DNA of 64,000 nucleotides from Lactuca virosa. Lineage: Eukaryota; Streptophyta; Magnoliopsida; Asterales; Asteraceae. The DNA lies in the NCBI GenBank assembly GCA_928212115.1, contig CAKMRJ010005523.1, forward strand, positions 142,696,402 through 142,760,401, written 5' to 3'. A program made the translations under genes and the position numbers. A model generated the notes under the pieces. It was not told the DNA's origin. It ran no database searches and was given only the letters and a program-made list of their open reading frames with translations. The first letter of the stretch is position 1. The number at the start of each line of letters is the position of its first letter. This document shows positions 1-10,030 of this stretch, in pieces.

Positions 1-531
1 TCACGCCAGCAAATCGAGTTCGACACTTTCTCCTGTAAATCATCTCAAAAGGAGGTCGATCAATACTGGCATGGTAGCCGTTGTTGTAAGAAAACTCATC
101 CAATGGAAGATACATATCCCAACTACAACCAAAATCCAGTACACATACCTGAAGCATATCTTCCAAGGTCTGGATAGTCCGCTCGCTCTAACCATCGATC
201 CACGGATGAAAAGTTGTGATGAAGTGCAAACGAGTACCCAACTCCTCATGAAACCTCTTCCAAAACCTGGAAGTGAATCGAACATCCTGATTAGTAACCA
301 CCGAGACTGGAAGCTTGTTTCATGCTACAACCTCCCGGATATAAACATCCGCTAACTTCTCCGCGTAAATGCTCACTTGAGTAGGAATGAAATGTGCACT
401 CTTAGTCAATCGATCAATAACGACCCAAATCGAATGCACCCCTCGCACAATCTGTGGTAGCTTTGTGATAAAATCCATCATAATCTCTTCCCATTTCCAA
501 ACAGGACCACCCAACGGATCCATCTTGTCAT
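1..531 (-). pseudogene. Element A integrase, core and C-terminal part (cut by the window edge)
   Basis: The minus strand encodes the Ty3 integrase core. One frame carries the TKLPQ...IWVVIDRLTKSAHF stretch with the first catalytic Asp near 420-470. The SERTIQTLEDML-type stretch with the catalytic Glu is readable near 130-200, though split by a frameshift. The ORF at 40-285 is an off-frame shadow of this region. The gene continues from 3610 across solo LTR S1, which lies in it with a GAGGT duplication. The reading frame is broken and cannot give a full integrase. Confidence 0.8.
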
Positions 532-731
532 GAGGTTGTAACGACCCAAAAATCAAGGGTAAAAATTTCATTTTTAATATAGTCATAACATAGCTATCAT
601 TTATTCAAAACATCCAAAACATCGTTAATTAAAAACATTTATCAGAGTTCATCCCAAAATCATTCAATGCGGAAAACATAGGTGTGTGCACTGCGATCAA
701 TTCGAGCCCTTCTTTTCCAAATCAATGATAC

Positions 732-1411
732 CTGAAAACAATAAACAAAGCTGTAAGCACGGATCTTAGTGAGTTTCCCAGAGCATACCATACATACAAT
801 CTACATATCACATATCCTGTTAGCTATAAAAGCTACCTATATCACTTATCCTGCTAGCTATAGAAGCTACATATAACACATAAGCCATGCATACATAAAC
901 CTAGGAATGCCATGGGCTACCCCATATGGTCTTACATCCAACGTGCCATGGGCTCCCCCACATGGTCTTTACCTAGGAATGCCATGGGCTACCCCACATG
1001 GTCTTACATCCAATTGCCATGGTCCCCCCCCCAGGGTCTTCCATGCAATACATACATAATCACATAACATATCACATATCACAGAAATATCTACACATAA
1101 TGCAAACATAAACCTGTAAGAATGCCATGGGCTACCCCACATGGACTTTACCTGGGACTGCCATGGGCTACCCCACATGGTCTTACATCCAATGCCATGG
1201 GCCACCCCACATGGTCTTTACCTAGGAATGCCATGGGCTACCCCACATGGTCTTACATCCAATTGCCACGGGCTCCCCCCGGGGTCTTCCATGCAATAAC
1301 ATACAAATCACATAGCATAAAAAATCATTGAAATGACTAACACATATACCATAATCACATAATGGGCCGGCCTTGGCACCTTAGACCCATGGGTATGGTG
1401 AGAAGACTCAC
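732..1411 (-). other. Predicted leader intron in solo LTR S1
   Basis: On the minus strand the donor reads CAG|GTGAGT, with the first intron base at 1411. The acceptor is a pyrimidine-rich tract ending TTTTCAG, with the last intron base at 732. The same pair occurs at the matching place in LTRs A, C and D. The intron would enclose the whole CCATGG-type minisatellite. Donor and acceptor are seen directly. Splicing is inference. The donor is also the left arm of a perfect GGTGAG-TCTT-CTCACC hairpin that C shares. Confidence 0.55.
905..1290 (-). repeat. Hairpin minisatellite in S1 (unit about 35-38 bp, two blocks)
   Basis: The unit contains GCCATGG, then GCTACCCCA, then CATGGTC. There are about four units at 905-1047 and five at 1119-1290. 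Most units form a CCATG/CATGG stem with a loop of about 10 nt. The array lies 370-750 bp from the 3' end of the LTR, the same place as the differently sequenced arrays in LTRs A, C and D. Confidence 0.85.
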
Positions 1412-2642
1412 CTGACACCGCTGAAGTCCCGCAGATAAAATCCCCAGTGCTGGTTGACAGGTTCCCGAACTGTCAACATCAAACAATGCCTAATTAACAT
1501 TTGGGTCCCAACACATAACCATAAGTTCTTGGAGTAACAACTTACATTACCCCATCCTGGCTTGATTCAAGCCCAAGGCCCAATCCATAGACCCAAAAGT
1601 CAAACTAGGAATCAAAACCCAACATATGGCCCGATTTTCCAAATTGGGCCCAAGCCTTTACATGGTCTTATTTAAAGGTCCAACCATTTATTCTAGTCCA
1701 ACATTTGACATTCTAGTGGCCCAATATCGTATAATCATTAAGGCCCAAACTATGGCCCATCTGTGGCCCAATTTTCCAAATTGGGCCCAAACCCTCATAT
1801 GGGTCTTACCCTAAGCCCATCAACATATACTAGAGTCCATATGATTATTCTTGGATGGCCCATTAATAATCAAATAACCAAAGCCTAATGGAAAGGTCCA
1901 ACTCAAGGCCCAAGTGAAATTAGGGTTTCACATAAAATGATGATTAGGGTCAAGTTTTCCTACTTAACCCATTAAGGACTTAATCCATTAAGTCCAATAT
2001 TTACTTAAGTGGGTTGCAAATGATTATTAATTATTATATTAAATTCATTAAATAATCCCGATGCGGTCCCGATAAGTCCCAAATTAGGGTTTCATGGCAT
2101 TAGGGTTTTCCAAACCCTAATTAGGGTTTCCAACCCAATTACTAGCCCATTTATCAATTTGTGGGGCTTTTAGGTCAATTAGGGCTTTATTGGGCCTATT
2201 AGACCCACTAGAATATCATTAAGCCCATTAGGGTTTATTGGGTCAATTAGGGCTTACAAGGCCCATTAGGGTTTCAAGCACCCCAAACGAATCAAACTCA
2301 ACGAGGTTAGCACACCGCCATCCGACACGGCGGCCGGTGGCGGCAGGAGGCGTCAGCCACCACCCCACGGTGGTGGTTAGGGTTTCTTTCCATTATCCAA
2401 ATTGTAATTTACACTTTACAATGCTGAAACTCAAAATAAACACACACACTAAACAACATAAACACACACACACACAGCTACCCTATGGTGGCCGGTGGTG
2501 GTAGAAGGTGGCAGCCACCATGGCTGGCGGCCATGGTGGATATCAATTCTGTTTTCCGGCCATCAACACCTTCTACAACAAAACACACACACCTACATGA
2601 TTTCTAGTTGCCCAAAAGGTCCAGCCACCCTCCCTTGGTGGC

Positions 2643-3151
2643 TCACGGTGGCGGCAGCAGAACTACAAAGGCAGCAGCAGCGGTAGTTGCGATGTTAGCC
2701 ACCACCCTATGGTGGTGGCGGTGGTCTTTCTTGGTCGTCAGCCGAGCAAACGAACTCACACACTCACAAGCACGAGCTGGACACCGAACTACTCTCAACT
2801 CAGCCACAAAGGTGGCAGGTGACGACCGGAAATGCCGAAACGTGACCCAAGGCCACCGGTCAATTCCTGTCGACGTGAACGACACCAAATCACAAAAAGA
2901 AATGAAGAAGAAAAGGAGTATATGGGTGGCGCGATCCATACCGAGAGCTTCCGATTCACACCCGTCGTGCATAGCGGCGAACACAGCGCGGTTCACCGGA
3001 GGAAGCAGCGACAGTCGTCTGTCGGCTTCTTTGTATTGCACTTCGTCACTGGCAGCAGCTTCGCCGGGAATGTGGTTATGGAGGACTCTAGCTTCAACGG
3101 CAAGGAGGCGGTTGGTGATGGTGCTCCGGTGAACTCCGACGACGATAGACA
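2643..3151 (-). other. Open frame of about 170 codons inside solo LTR S1, downstream of its TATA box
   Basis: A GC-rich frame on the minus strand begins at a Met (SPAAMSIVV context) just downstream of the TATA box and runs to a stop at 2643. I recognise no domain. The sequence is biased to Arg, His, Val and Ala, with poly-His and poly-Ala runs from TGG/GCC-type simple repeats, as expected from low-complexity GC-rich DNA. It may be an untranslated leader. An overlapping plus-strand frame of similar size exists at 2608-3132, which weakens a coding reading. Confidence 0.2.
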
Positions 3152-3225
3152 TGGCGGCTGGAGAGAGATAGAGTGAGGGTGGCGGCCGAATGAAGCATCT
3201 TGGGTTAGGGTTTGGCCGGTGGTGA

Positions 3226-3232
3226 CATTTTA
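3226..3232 (-). promoter_or_regulatory. TATA box of solo LTR S1
   Basis: The minus strand reads GGCTATAAAATGTC. It lies about 375 bp from the 5' end of the LTR in minus orientation. This fits a Ty3 LTR promoter and fixes the orientation of the solo LTR. Transcription would start about 30 bp further down, near 3200. Confidence 0.6.
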
Positions 3233-3329
3233 TAGCCGGCTCCACAAAAAGATTGCCATAATGTCAAGATCGGCCCTCCCTTTCTCTTTTTCTTTCAAAG
3301 TAAATCCAAAAATTAACTTTTCAACCCTT

Positions 3330-3580
3330 CCCTCTAAAATTCTTCTCAAATAAATCCCAAAACTTATGCTTTAGCCCCTGACCCATAAAATATTTTCAAT
3401 GTTAATCTCATCTTTACCAAACGGCCCCTTAACCTCTAAAATCTTTTCAAAAGAAGTCCCATAAATTACCATTTAGTCCCTGCCTTCTTAAATACTTACA
3501 AAACTAATCTGGAACTTACACTTTTAACCCCCAACTTCTAAAATTCTTCACAATTTAGTCTGGGACTTACATTTATTAAT
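3330..3580 (-). repeat. Degenerate repeats of about 60 bp in the U3 of S1
   Basis: Four to five diverged copies of a CTAAAATTCTTC...CCC-type motif, seen on the plus strand, lie between the LTR end and the TATA box. They are too diverged for a clean unit. Confidence 0.45.
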
Positions 3581-3610
3581 TTATTTAAATAAGCGGGGCA
3601 TTACAGAGGT

Positions 3611-3912
3611 TGTTGATGCTCGGCCTTGACTTTCCTGAAACTCAAGCACCTCTCCACACACCAAGCCACATCTCGCTTCATGTAGGGCCACCAATAATCA
3701 AGTCAGAGGTCTCTATGCGTCTTTTTTGCTCCCGGTTGAATAGAAAACCTTGATTTATGCGCCTCTTCCATTAAAATCTGCCTCGTACCCCCGAAATAAG
3801 GGACCCGAACTCTCCGGTGAAGGTTCAACAATCCCCGACTATCATAATCAAAAGAGGACACCTGAGCCACTATACGGTCACTCTTCCGGTGCTCCTCCTT
3901 CATGGCCTCCAC
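3611..3912 (-). pseudogene. Element A integrase, N-terminal zinc-binding part
   Basis: The minus frame carries an EEAHKSRFSIQPGAKKTHRDL stretch, the Ty3 integrase H-H segment of the HHCC zinc domain. A C-rich ERCL..RKVKAEHQ-type stretch follows toward 3620. The expected YWWP-like motif lies near 3690. It joins the core at 531 once S1 is removed. The upstream side is continuous with RNase H. Confidence 0.75.
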
Positions 3913-4480
3913 TCGAGGCTCTCAGATTTGCTCCAAGAGTGGGGTAATTATAGTCATCCTCAAAAAGACATCTTTGATGGGAGTACCAGCCTCCTTGCAA
4001 CTAAAAGCATCGACCACTATGTTGGCCTTCCCATGATGATAAAGGATTTCACAATCATAATCCTTCATCACATCATGCCACATGCGCTACCTCATGTTCA
4101 GATTTGGTTGATCCATCAAATACTTCAAACTCTTGTGGTCCGTGTAAATGATACAACAAACCCCATCCAAGTAATGATGCAAAATCTTGAGGGAGAAAAC
4201 AACCGCCTCCAGCTCCAAATCATGAGTGGGATAATTCGCCTCATGAGGCTTCAGCTGCCTCGAAGCATAAGCTATCACACGACCCCTCTGCCAAAACTAC
4301 ACCCAATCCTGAAATCGATGTATCATAGCACACCACGAAATCATCCACACCCTCTGGCAGGTTCAAGATCGGAGCCTCACATAACATCTGCCTCAAAGTC
4401 TAAAATGTCTCCTACTGCTTAGGCCCCCAACGGAAGGGAGCAGACTTCTTCATCAACCTAGTCAACGGAACTACAGTCCT
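3913..4480 (-). pseudogene. Element A RNase H domain
   Basis: The frame at 4278-4087 reads VIAYASRQLK, then the THDLELEAVVF segment with the catalytic Glu, then YTDHKSLKYL with a catalytic Asp. This is the Ty3 RNase H order. The nearby CDAS-type start lies around 4330. Frame breaks occur at about 4280 and 4090. It lies between RT and integrase, as normal for Ty3. Confidence 0.78.
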
Positions 4481-5380
4481 GGAGAAATTCTCGATAAACC
4501 TACGATAAAAACCCAGCTTAACCAAGGAAACTCTAAATCTAGGATGTAGATCTCGGAACCTCCCACTGCATCATAGCCTTGATCATGGCTGAATCAACCA
4601 GAATACCCTTCTGATTGACAAGGTGCCCCAGAAACTGCATCTCATGCAACCAAAACTCACACTTGGAAAATTTGGCGTACATCCTCTCCCTCCGTAGAGT
4701 CTCCAAAACCTCTCATAGATGATCATCATGCCGCTCCTTGGTCTTAGAATAAACCAAGATATCATCAATGAACACAATGACTGATCGATCCAGCATCGGT
4801 CTGCAAACCCGGTTCATGAGATCCATGAACATTTTCTTGTGTATTGGTTAGCCCAAAAGGCATCACCACAAACTCGTAACGACCATAACGAGGCCGTATT
4901 TTGAACACCTCATCTCGAACCCTCATCTGATGATAACCTAAACGTAGATTAATCTTGGAGAACCAAGATGCACCCTGAAGCTGGTTGACCAAATCATTAA
5001 TCCTGAGAAGCGGATAATGGTTTTTCACCATCAACTTGTTCATCTCCTGATAATCAATGCATATCCTGTGGGAGCCATTCTTCTTCTTCGCAAATAATAT
5101 CGATGCTCCCTAGGGTGAACTACTTGGTCTGATAAATCCCTTGTCTAACAGCTCCCGAAACTGTGTAGAGAACTTCTGGATCTCCAGTGGTGCCAACTGA
5201 TAAGGTGCCTTGGTTATCAGAGTTGCACCTGGGATCAGATCTGTATAGAACTCCACCTGCTTCTCTGGAGGCACTCTGGGAAAGTCCTTCGATAACACAT
5301 TTGCATACTCTCAAACAATCGGCACATCGTTAATCGTCCTCTTCTTCTCTCTGGTTTCCAACACATAGGCCACCAACTCG
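4481..5380 (-). pseudogene. Element A reverse transcriptase
   Basis: In minus order it has the VPPEKQVEFYTDLIPGA leader (5298-5110), the catalytic-core KINLRLGYHQMRVRDE and FVVMPFGLTN stretches (5043-4800), and the FIDDILVYSK active-site box at about 4776-4744. Frameshifts occur near 5110-5050 and 4830, and there are stops between the pieces. The D-D of the active site is still present in the DNA. It is fused in order with protease upstream and RNase H downstream. Confidence 0.82.
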
Positions 5381-5390
5381 AACAAACCTA

Positions 5391-5806
5391 CTATAAATAT
5401 CTCCTAGCTCTCGCATCCGAACAAAGAGTCGGTCCACGTTGGGCACCATCACCATGAATAACTAGTCCTCCCCCGCTTAGGGTTCGAACCTGAACTAACT
5501 GGTGCCCGCAGTCAATCATCACCCCATTAGGGCTCAACCAATCCATCCTTATGATCACCTTTCTCTCACGCAAAGGAATAAGAACCAAATAAATCGGATA
5601 CTGCTCACCAAATAACTCCAAATCACAACCCCGATGTACCCTCGATACCCATAATGGACGATCATTGGAAAACTGTACGTCTAAAGGATAATTAGGCGCC
5701 CCTGGAACGTCACTGAACCTCTTGCTAAGCGTAAGAGATACAAACGATTGGGTGACACCTAAATAAAATAGAACTAAAGTTGGAACACTGTTCACTAGGA
5801 ACGTCC
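5391..5806 (-). pseudogene. Element A aspartic protease
   Basis: The frame carries SVPTLVLFYLGVTQSFVS, where Ty3 proteases usually have LFDSGA. The active-site Asp-Ser/Thr-Gly is replaced by Tyr-Leu-Gly, so the enzyme would be inactive. The later I-MDWLSPNGVMIDC stretch is typical of the family. It starts directly after the AG acceptor at 5807-5808, in the same phase as the C and D proteases. Confidence 0.78.
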
Positions 5807-5840
5807 CTATATAATAGCAATTATATGCAGCTATATATAC
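5807..5840 (-). other. Remnant of the gag-protease intron in element A
   Basis: On the minus strand an AT-rich piece ends TATTATATAG and is followed by GGACGTTC, which begins the GTFLVNS protease start. The same acceptor position is used in C (41750) and D (61243). Only 34 bp are left, because a deletion has fused the middle of gag to the inside of the intron. Confidence 0.5.
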
Positions 5841-6008
5841 TCACAAACTCCTATATCTCATCCTTCAACATATCATGGTACCAGGCCTTCTTCATCTCCT
5901 TGTCTTCCACATACTGCGGAACCAACAAATCCCTCTTACGGAACATGGCAGGATCTCCGCTACAATCTCGGTAGTGTTGAGAAGGTCCTAAAACTCCCTT
6001 GCCAGCTG
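5841..6008 (-). pseudogene. Element A gag, second piece (truncated before zinc knuckles)
   Basis: After element B is removed, gag continues here with ARE.F.DLLNTTEIVAEI and a YHDMLKDEI stretch, matching C's gag around 38100-38280. It ends at an EFVS motif that runs straight into the intron remnant. The zinc-knuckle region, which C and D still have, is missing. The break is an internal deletion and not the edge of an inserted element. Confidence 0.65.
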
Positions 6009-6836
6009 TTGAATGTCACAACTAGCATTCTAGCTAGGAAATTATGTACTCTTGTAAACATTATCTACTATAAACTCGTAAACCCTAATTCATGTTGTGC
6101 TTGAAATTCAACCCACTTTCATGAAATTTAACTTTTGGGCCATAATGGGCCTAGAATGGATTGGTTTACCTTAATGGGCCTTATTGGGCCATAACAAATC
6201 CAAATAACTTTAATATACTCAAATCCATTCCTTTATGCTAAATTGGGCCGTGAACTACTCTAAAAGCCCAATGGGCCGAAAAATCATCCAATTGGGCCTC
6301 ATATTATGGACTCAAGCACAAAAGGCCCAAGCTACTCTCTTCTTTCCTCTCTCTTTCGGCCCAAGTAAACAAAAAAAATGAAAAATGATGGATAAATGCC
6401 CATGACACCTCATTGTTGTTTAGTGGTTAATTATGGGATTATCCAACATACATCCAAGACAAATATCATGTTCCCATGCATTCATCTCTCTCCTCTCCCT
6501 CTTCTTATTACTTGCGGCCGAGAATCAACAAACACACAAAACATTTCAAACTCTCTCTAAATCTTCAAGAACATCTCCTTACCTTTCTCAAAAGTCTCGA
6601 ACATTTGGAAGGGCTTCGAGAGAATCTTTACTTATATCATCATTCTTGGTAAGTTGTTGTCATACATAAGTTTTTATTTCTATCTTTAAGCTAAGAACAC
6701 TCCTTCATATGGCTTCATTTCGTGATCATGTCTTCTAGGACCATCAAAGCTTAAATACTTCTTCTAAGAAAGCATTCAAGCCAAAAACAACCTCATCTTC
6801 TCTATTTTTTTTCAAAACCGAACCCACAAACCTAAG

Positions 6837-9357
6837 GTGAGTTCATACCCCTCTATTTTCGGTTTTCATATGTTTTATGGGGGAGAATGCAAGTAAAATG
6901 TGAAGATCTATGTTTTTGTATGATATGTGTGATTTCTTGTGTTTTTGTGTGTGGTATATATGTGCTAAAAATGAAAGATATCTTGAGATCTATAGTTCAA
7001 GAAGGAAAAATATGTGATGTAGGTCATATTTTCACTTTAACATGTCATAATAAAACTATATACAAGCTTTAAAATAACACACTACAACATAAACAGAAAC
7101 CATTATTGGACTATTTTTTGTCAAATAACCAAAAGTTTGGGAAAAAGTTATCATTTACGGTTTTTTACAAGGTTCAAAAGGTTAAAACAGTTAAAATGGA
7201 GTTTAGTATTCTATGAACATTATGTTTTCAAAGGACTAAAAACGAAATTTGTGGCTTATTGGGCTAAATTTTGGGCTTTTCGGCCCATAGGCCCAAAGTT
7301 GCGAAAAAATATGGATTTAAGGGGCTGAAATGGTAAATTTCTCAAAACAGTGGGTAGAAAGGTAAATAAATCTATTTCTGGGGTTTAAAATGATCATATT
7401 TGTNNNNNNNNNNGGGGAGAATGCAAGTAAAATGTGAAGATCTATGTGTATTTGTATGATATGTGTGATTTCTTGTGTTTTTGTGGTATATATGTGCTAA
7501 AATGAAAGATATCTTGAGATCTATAGTTCAAGAAGGAAAAATATGTGATGTAGGTCATATTTCACTTAACATGTCATAATAAACTATATACAAGCTTTAA
7601 AATAACACACTACAACATAAAACTCATTATTGGACTATTTTTGTCAAATAAACAAAAGTTTGGGAAAAAGTTATCATTTACGGTTTTTACAAGGTTCAAA
7701 AGGTTAAAACAGTTAAAATGGAAGTTTCTATGAACATTATTTGTTTCAAAGGACTAAAAACGAAATTTGTGGCTTATTGGGCTAAATTTTGGGCTTTCGG
7801 CCCATAGGCCCAAAGTTGCGAAAAATATGGATTTAAGGGGCTGAAATGGTAAATTTCTCAAAACAGTGGTAGAAAGGTAAATAAATCTATTTCTGGGGTT
7901 TTAAAAATGATCATATTTGTTAAAAGGATTGAAAATGCAAAGATTTTGGATTTTGGGTAAAAGTGTAAAAATTGCAAAAAGGTGGACTAAATGCAAATCT
8001 TTTAACCAAAGGGTTGAAACTTTCTACAATTTATTTTTGGGCTTAAAACATTATTTAAATAAGTGTTTGGGTCAAAGATGTCAAGAAAAATGGTTCAAGG
8101 ACCTAAAACGTCATTTTTCTATAAAAAGGGCTAAAATTGCCAACTTTACAAAATAAGGGGCTGAATAGGTCAAACCAGTGTTTTGGTTAAGTATATTAAT
8201 AATAATAATAATTGGGTCAAAATATACAAAACTTTATAACTTATGAGTTTTAAATAGAAAAATAACTATTTTTATAAATCTATAAATCGTTATAAAACAA
8301 ATTCGTGATTTATACGACATATCGATTAAACAACTCGCAACATTAATACTATACAAAACAAGTAAACGTTCAAGTGGTTGGGCTTGAGAGATTCTAATCA
8401 TGCTTAATGGGCCTTCATGACTCATTAACATGGCTTTGGGCCCAACATAAATAATACATGTATTGGGCCTCTTGTGACCCAATTACATGCTTAATGGACC
8501 CTTAATGGTTTTTACATGCTATTGGGCCTCAGTGGCCCATTAGCATTACTAGTAAGGTCCAAATAAATTATATGCGAAATAGGCCAACGCGCTCTTCGTA
8601 TACTCGACAGCCTTAAATAACATACGAAATTAGTAGGGCCTAGTACTCCTCTTCTACTCGTCTGTTAGGCTTACCTTCTCTTCAAGTAAAATAAAAATCA
8701 GATCATTAATCAAGGTTAATCAATTCATGTGGATGGAGTGAGTAATAATGGGTGACACCAATAGGTGTCGGTCGTAGTCTGTAGTTGTAATCAAAGTCTC
8801 CTGGAGGGAGAGCGAGAGTTTGTGTATAGATCTATACGGGGGTGACTCCCCCACACCTAAGCTGTTCGCTACAGTTAGACTCGGCCAGTCTAGGCTGACA
8901 AAGTCTTAAGATCAAATTTTGGTGTTCATTAGAATACCAAGACAGACGAACTAGTCATTATCATGCATGGTTATAACGACTCACGTAGAAATCCGACATC
9001 ATTAATCAAGGGAAATCATTAATCAAGGGAAATCATATCCATTCGATGTAACGATTCAATAAAGCAAAAACAATCATAACTTTTTATTCGGAAGACATCG
9101 GGTTTTCCGGGGAAACTAGTCTTACTCATTTGTACTTTCAAAAACTATAATGCAAAACTTCTTATTTATTCATGTTTTGAAATCATTCCCGCATATACTT
9201 ACTGGATCATCTCAACATTTTCAAGAAGTGTTTTAATACAGAAAATATCGGATTTTCTGGGTTTTACCAATGACATAAACTACTTTACATCAAACACACT
9301 TATGAACTCACCAACATTATATATGTTGACCGTTTTCAAAATAACTTGTATTCTCAG
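6837..9357 (+). other. Predicted leader intron in element B 5' LTR
   Basis: The donor is CTAAG|GTGAGTTCATACC at 6836/6837. The acceptor is a stretch ending TTGTATTCTCAG at 9357. The S2 solo LTR, a diverged relative, keeps both signals (a CAA|GTGAGTACATACC donor and a TTGTATTCTCAG acceptor) at matching places. The true length would be about 2.0 kb once the duplicated assembly piece is removed. The 3' LTR has the same donor near 16486. Splicing itself is inference. Confidence 0.5.
6880..7920. other. Assembly gap (10 N) with duplicated flanks
   Basis: Bases 6880-7403 and 7414-7920 both run from GGGGAGAATGCAAG to GATCATATTTGT and differ mainly by homopolymer-length indels. Ten Ns lie between them (7404-7413). 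The 3' LTR has one copy. This is the mark of two overlapping contig ends that were not merged. Confidence 0.88.
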
Positions 9358-9603
9358 GTAACAGATAAGCTGAAGAAAATTGCCAAGTGTGTTAGGATGT
9401 TATTTTTTGTGATTCTCAAACAATTTGTACTACGGATTATGTAATGTAAACAATGTAATGGATGTGAACAATGACGGTTGTAATGTATTAATGCATGGGG
9501 ATGTTTATGTTATGTTTCATGTATATTCATTATGATGATATTTCAATTTAAGTCACGCCAGCCCCCGGACGTTTCCGCCGTCTGGTTCGGGGGTGTGACA
9601 GGT

Positions 9604-9615
9604 TGGTATCAGAGC
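9604..9615 (+). other. Element B primer binding site (tRNA-iMet)
   Basis: TGGTATCAGAGC lies four bases after the LTR end. It is complementary to the 3' end of plant initiator tRNA-Met, the usual primer of Ty3 elements. Confidence 0.9.
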
Positions 9616-10030
9616 ACTGTTTATAGTGAACTAGCATATCTAACCACACATTGATATGCAACTATAAACCAATAGAGGGACTAAATAACTCTGAACAAAA
9701 CAAATAAAATATACCAATAAACACTCTTATTTGTGGGACTTAGAAAAATGAAGATAATAACAAATCGAATAAAACGATTGGGAGAACCTGACATCCCGGT
9801 TAAACCAGGACTGTTCACAGTTGTATTAGGGATGAATGTAGCCTGATCAACTACATTTCTTTGTAATACAACTATCACAGGCCCTGGAACGATCGCGATG
9901 GTCAGTAAACCCAAGGCATACCCCATTGTTAATCAAGAAAAATGCGTTAACCCAATTTTATAACAACTAAGAATATTTTAGGATTAATAATAGTTTATTG
10001 ATATACCCCCCCCCCCTTCGTGCAGACAGT
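9616..10030 (+). other. Element B leader after the PBS
   Basis: No coding signal. It ends in a run of ten Cs followed by TTCGTGCAG at about 10024, which resembles a 3' splice site just before the ATG of the upstream ORF. Confidence 0.4.

Larger units (their letters stand above)
537..3605 (-). mobile_element. Solo LTR S1 (Ty3 type, 3069 bp) inserted in element A integrase
   Basis: The sequence starts TGTAACGACCC, ends GGGGCATTACA and is flanked by the perfect 5-bp duplication GAGGT (532-536 and 3606-3610). There is no internal coding region, PBS or PPT, so this is a solo LTR left by LTR-LTR recombination. Its right-hand TATA box (minus strand, 3226-3232) and its similarity to the LTRs of A and C in matching order show minus orientation. 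Within it, in minus-strand order, are a U3 with diverged repeats (3330-3580), the TATA box, a long GC-rich exon-like part with many GGCCC motifs, a GTGAGT donor at 1411, the hairpin minisatellite (905-1290) and a TTTTCAG acceptor at 732. Confidence 0.93.
6014..9600 (+). repeat. Element B 5' LTR (3587 bp as assembled)
   Basis: It runs from TGTCACAACTAG to GTGTGACA and is followed at once by the PBS. It is about 560 bp longer than the 3' LTR because 6880-7403 and 7414-7920 are two copies of one segment on either side of ten Ns. The LTR also keeps about 38 bp near 8258 that the 3' LTR lacks. It has dense TGGGCC motifs in U3, a GTGAGT donor at 6837, a 14-bp palindrome plus hairpin at 8824-8852, and an acceptor at 9357. 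Confidence 0.93.

Noticed and set aside
905..1290. A CRISPR array
   Set aside because: Units touch or nearly touch, there are no unique spacers, and the DNA is plant.
6880..7920. A true tandem duplication in the B LTR
   Set aside because: The Ns between the copies, homopolymer-type differences and the single copy in the 3' LTR point to assembly.
9681..9926. 81-residue minus ORF in the B leader
   Set aside because: No domain, and it lies in a non-coding leader.
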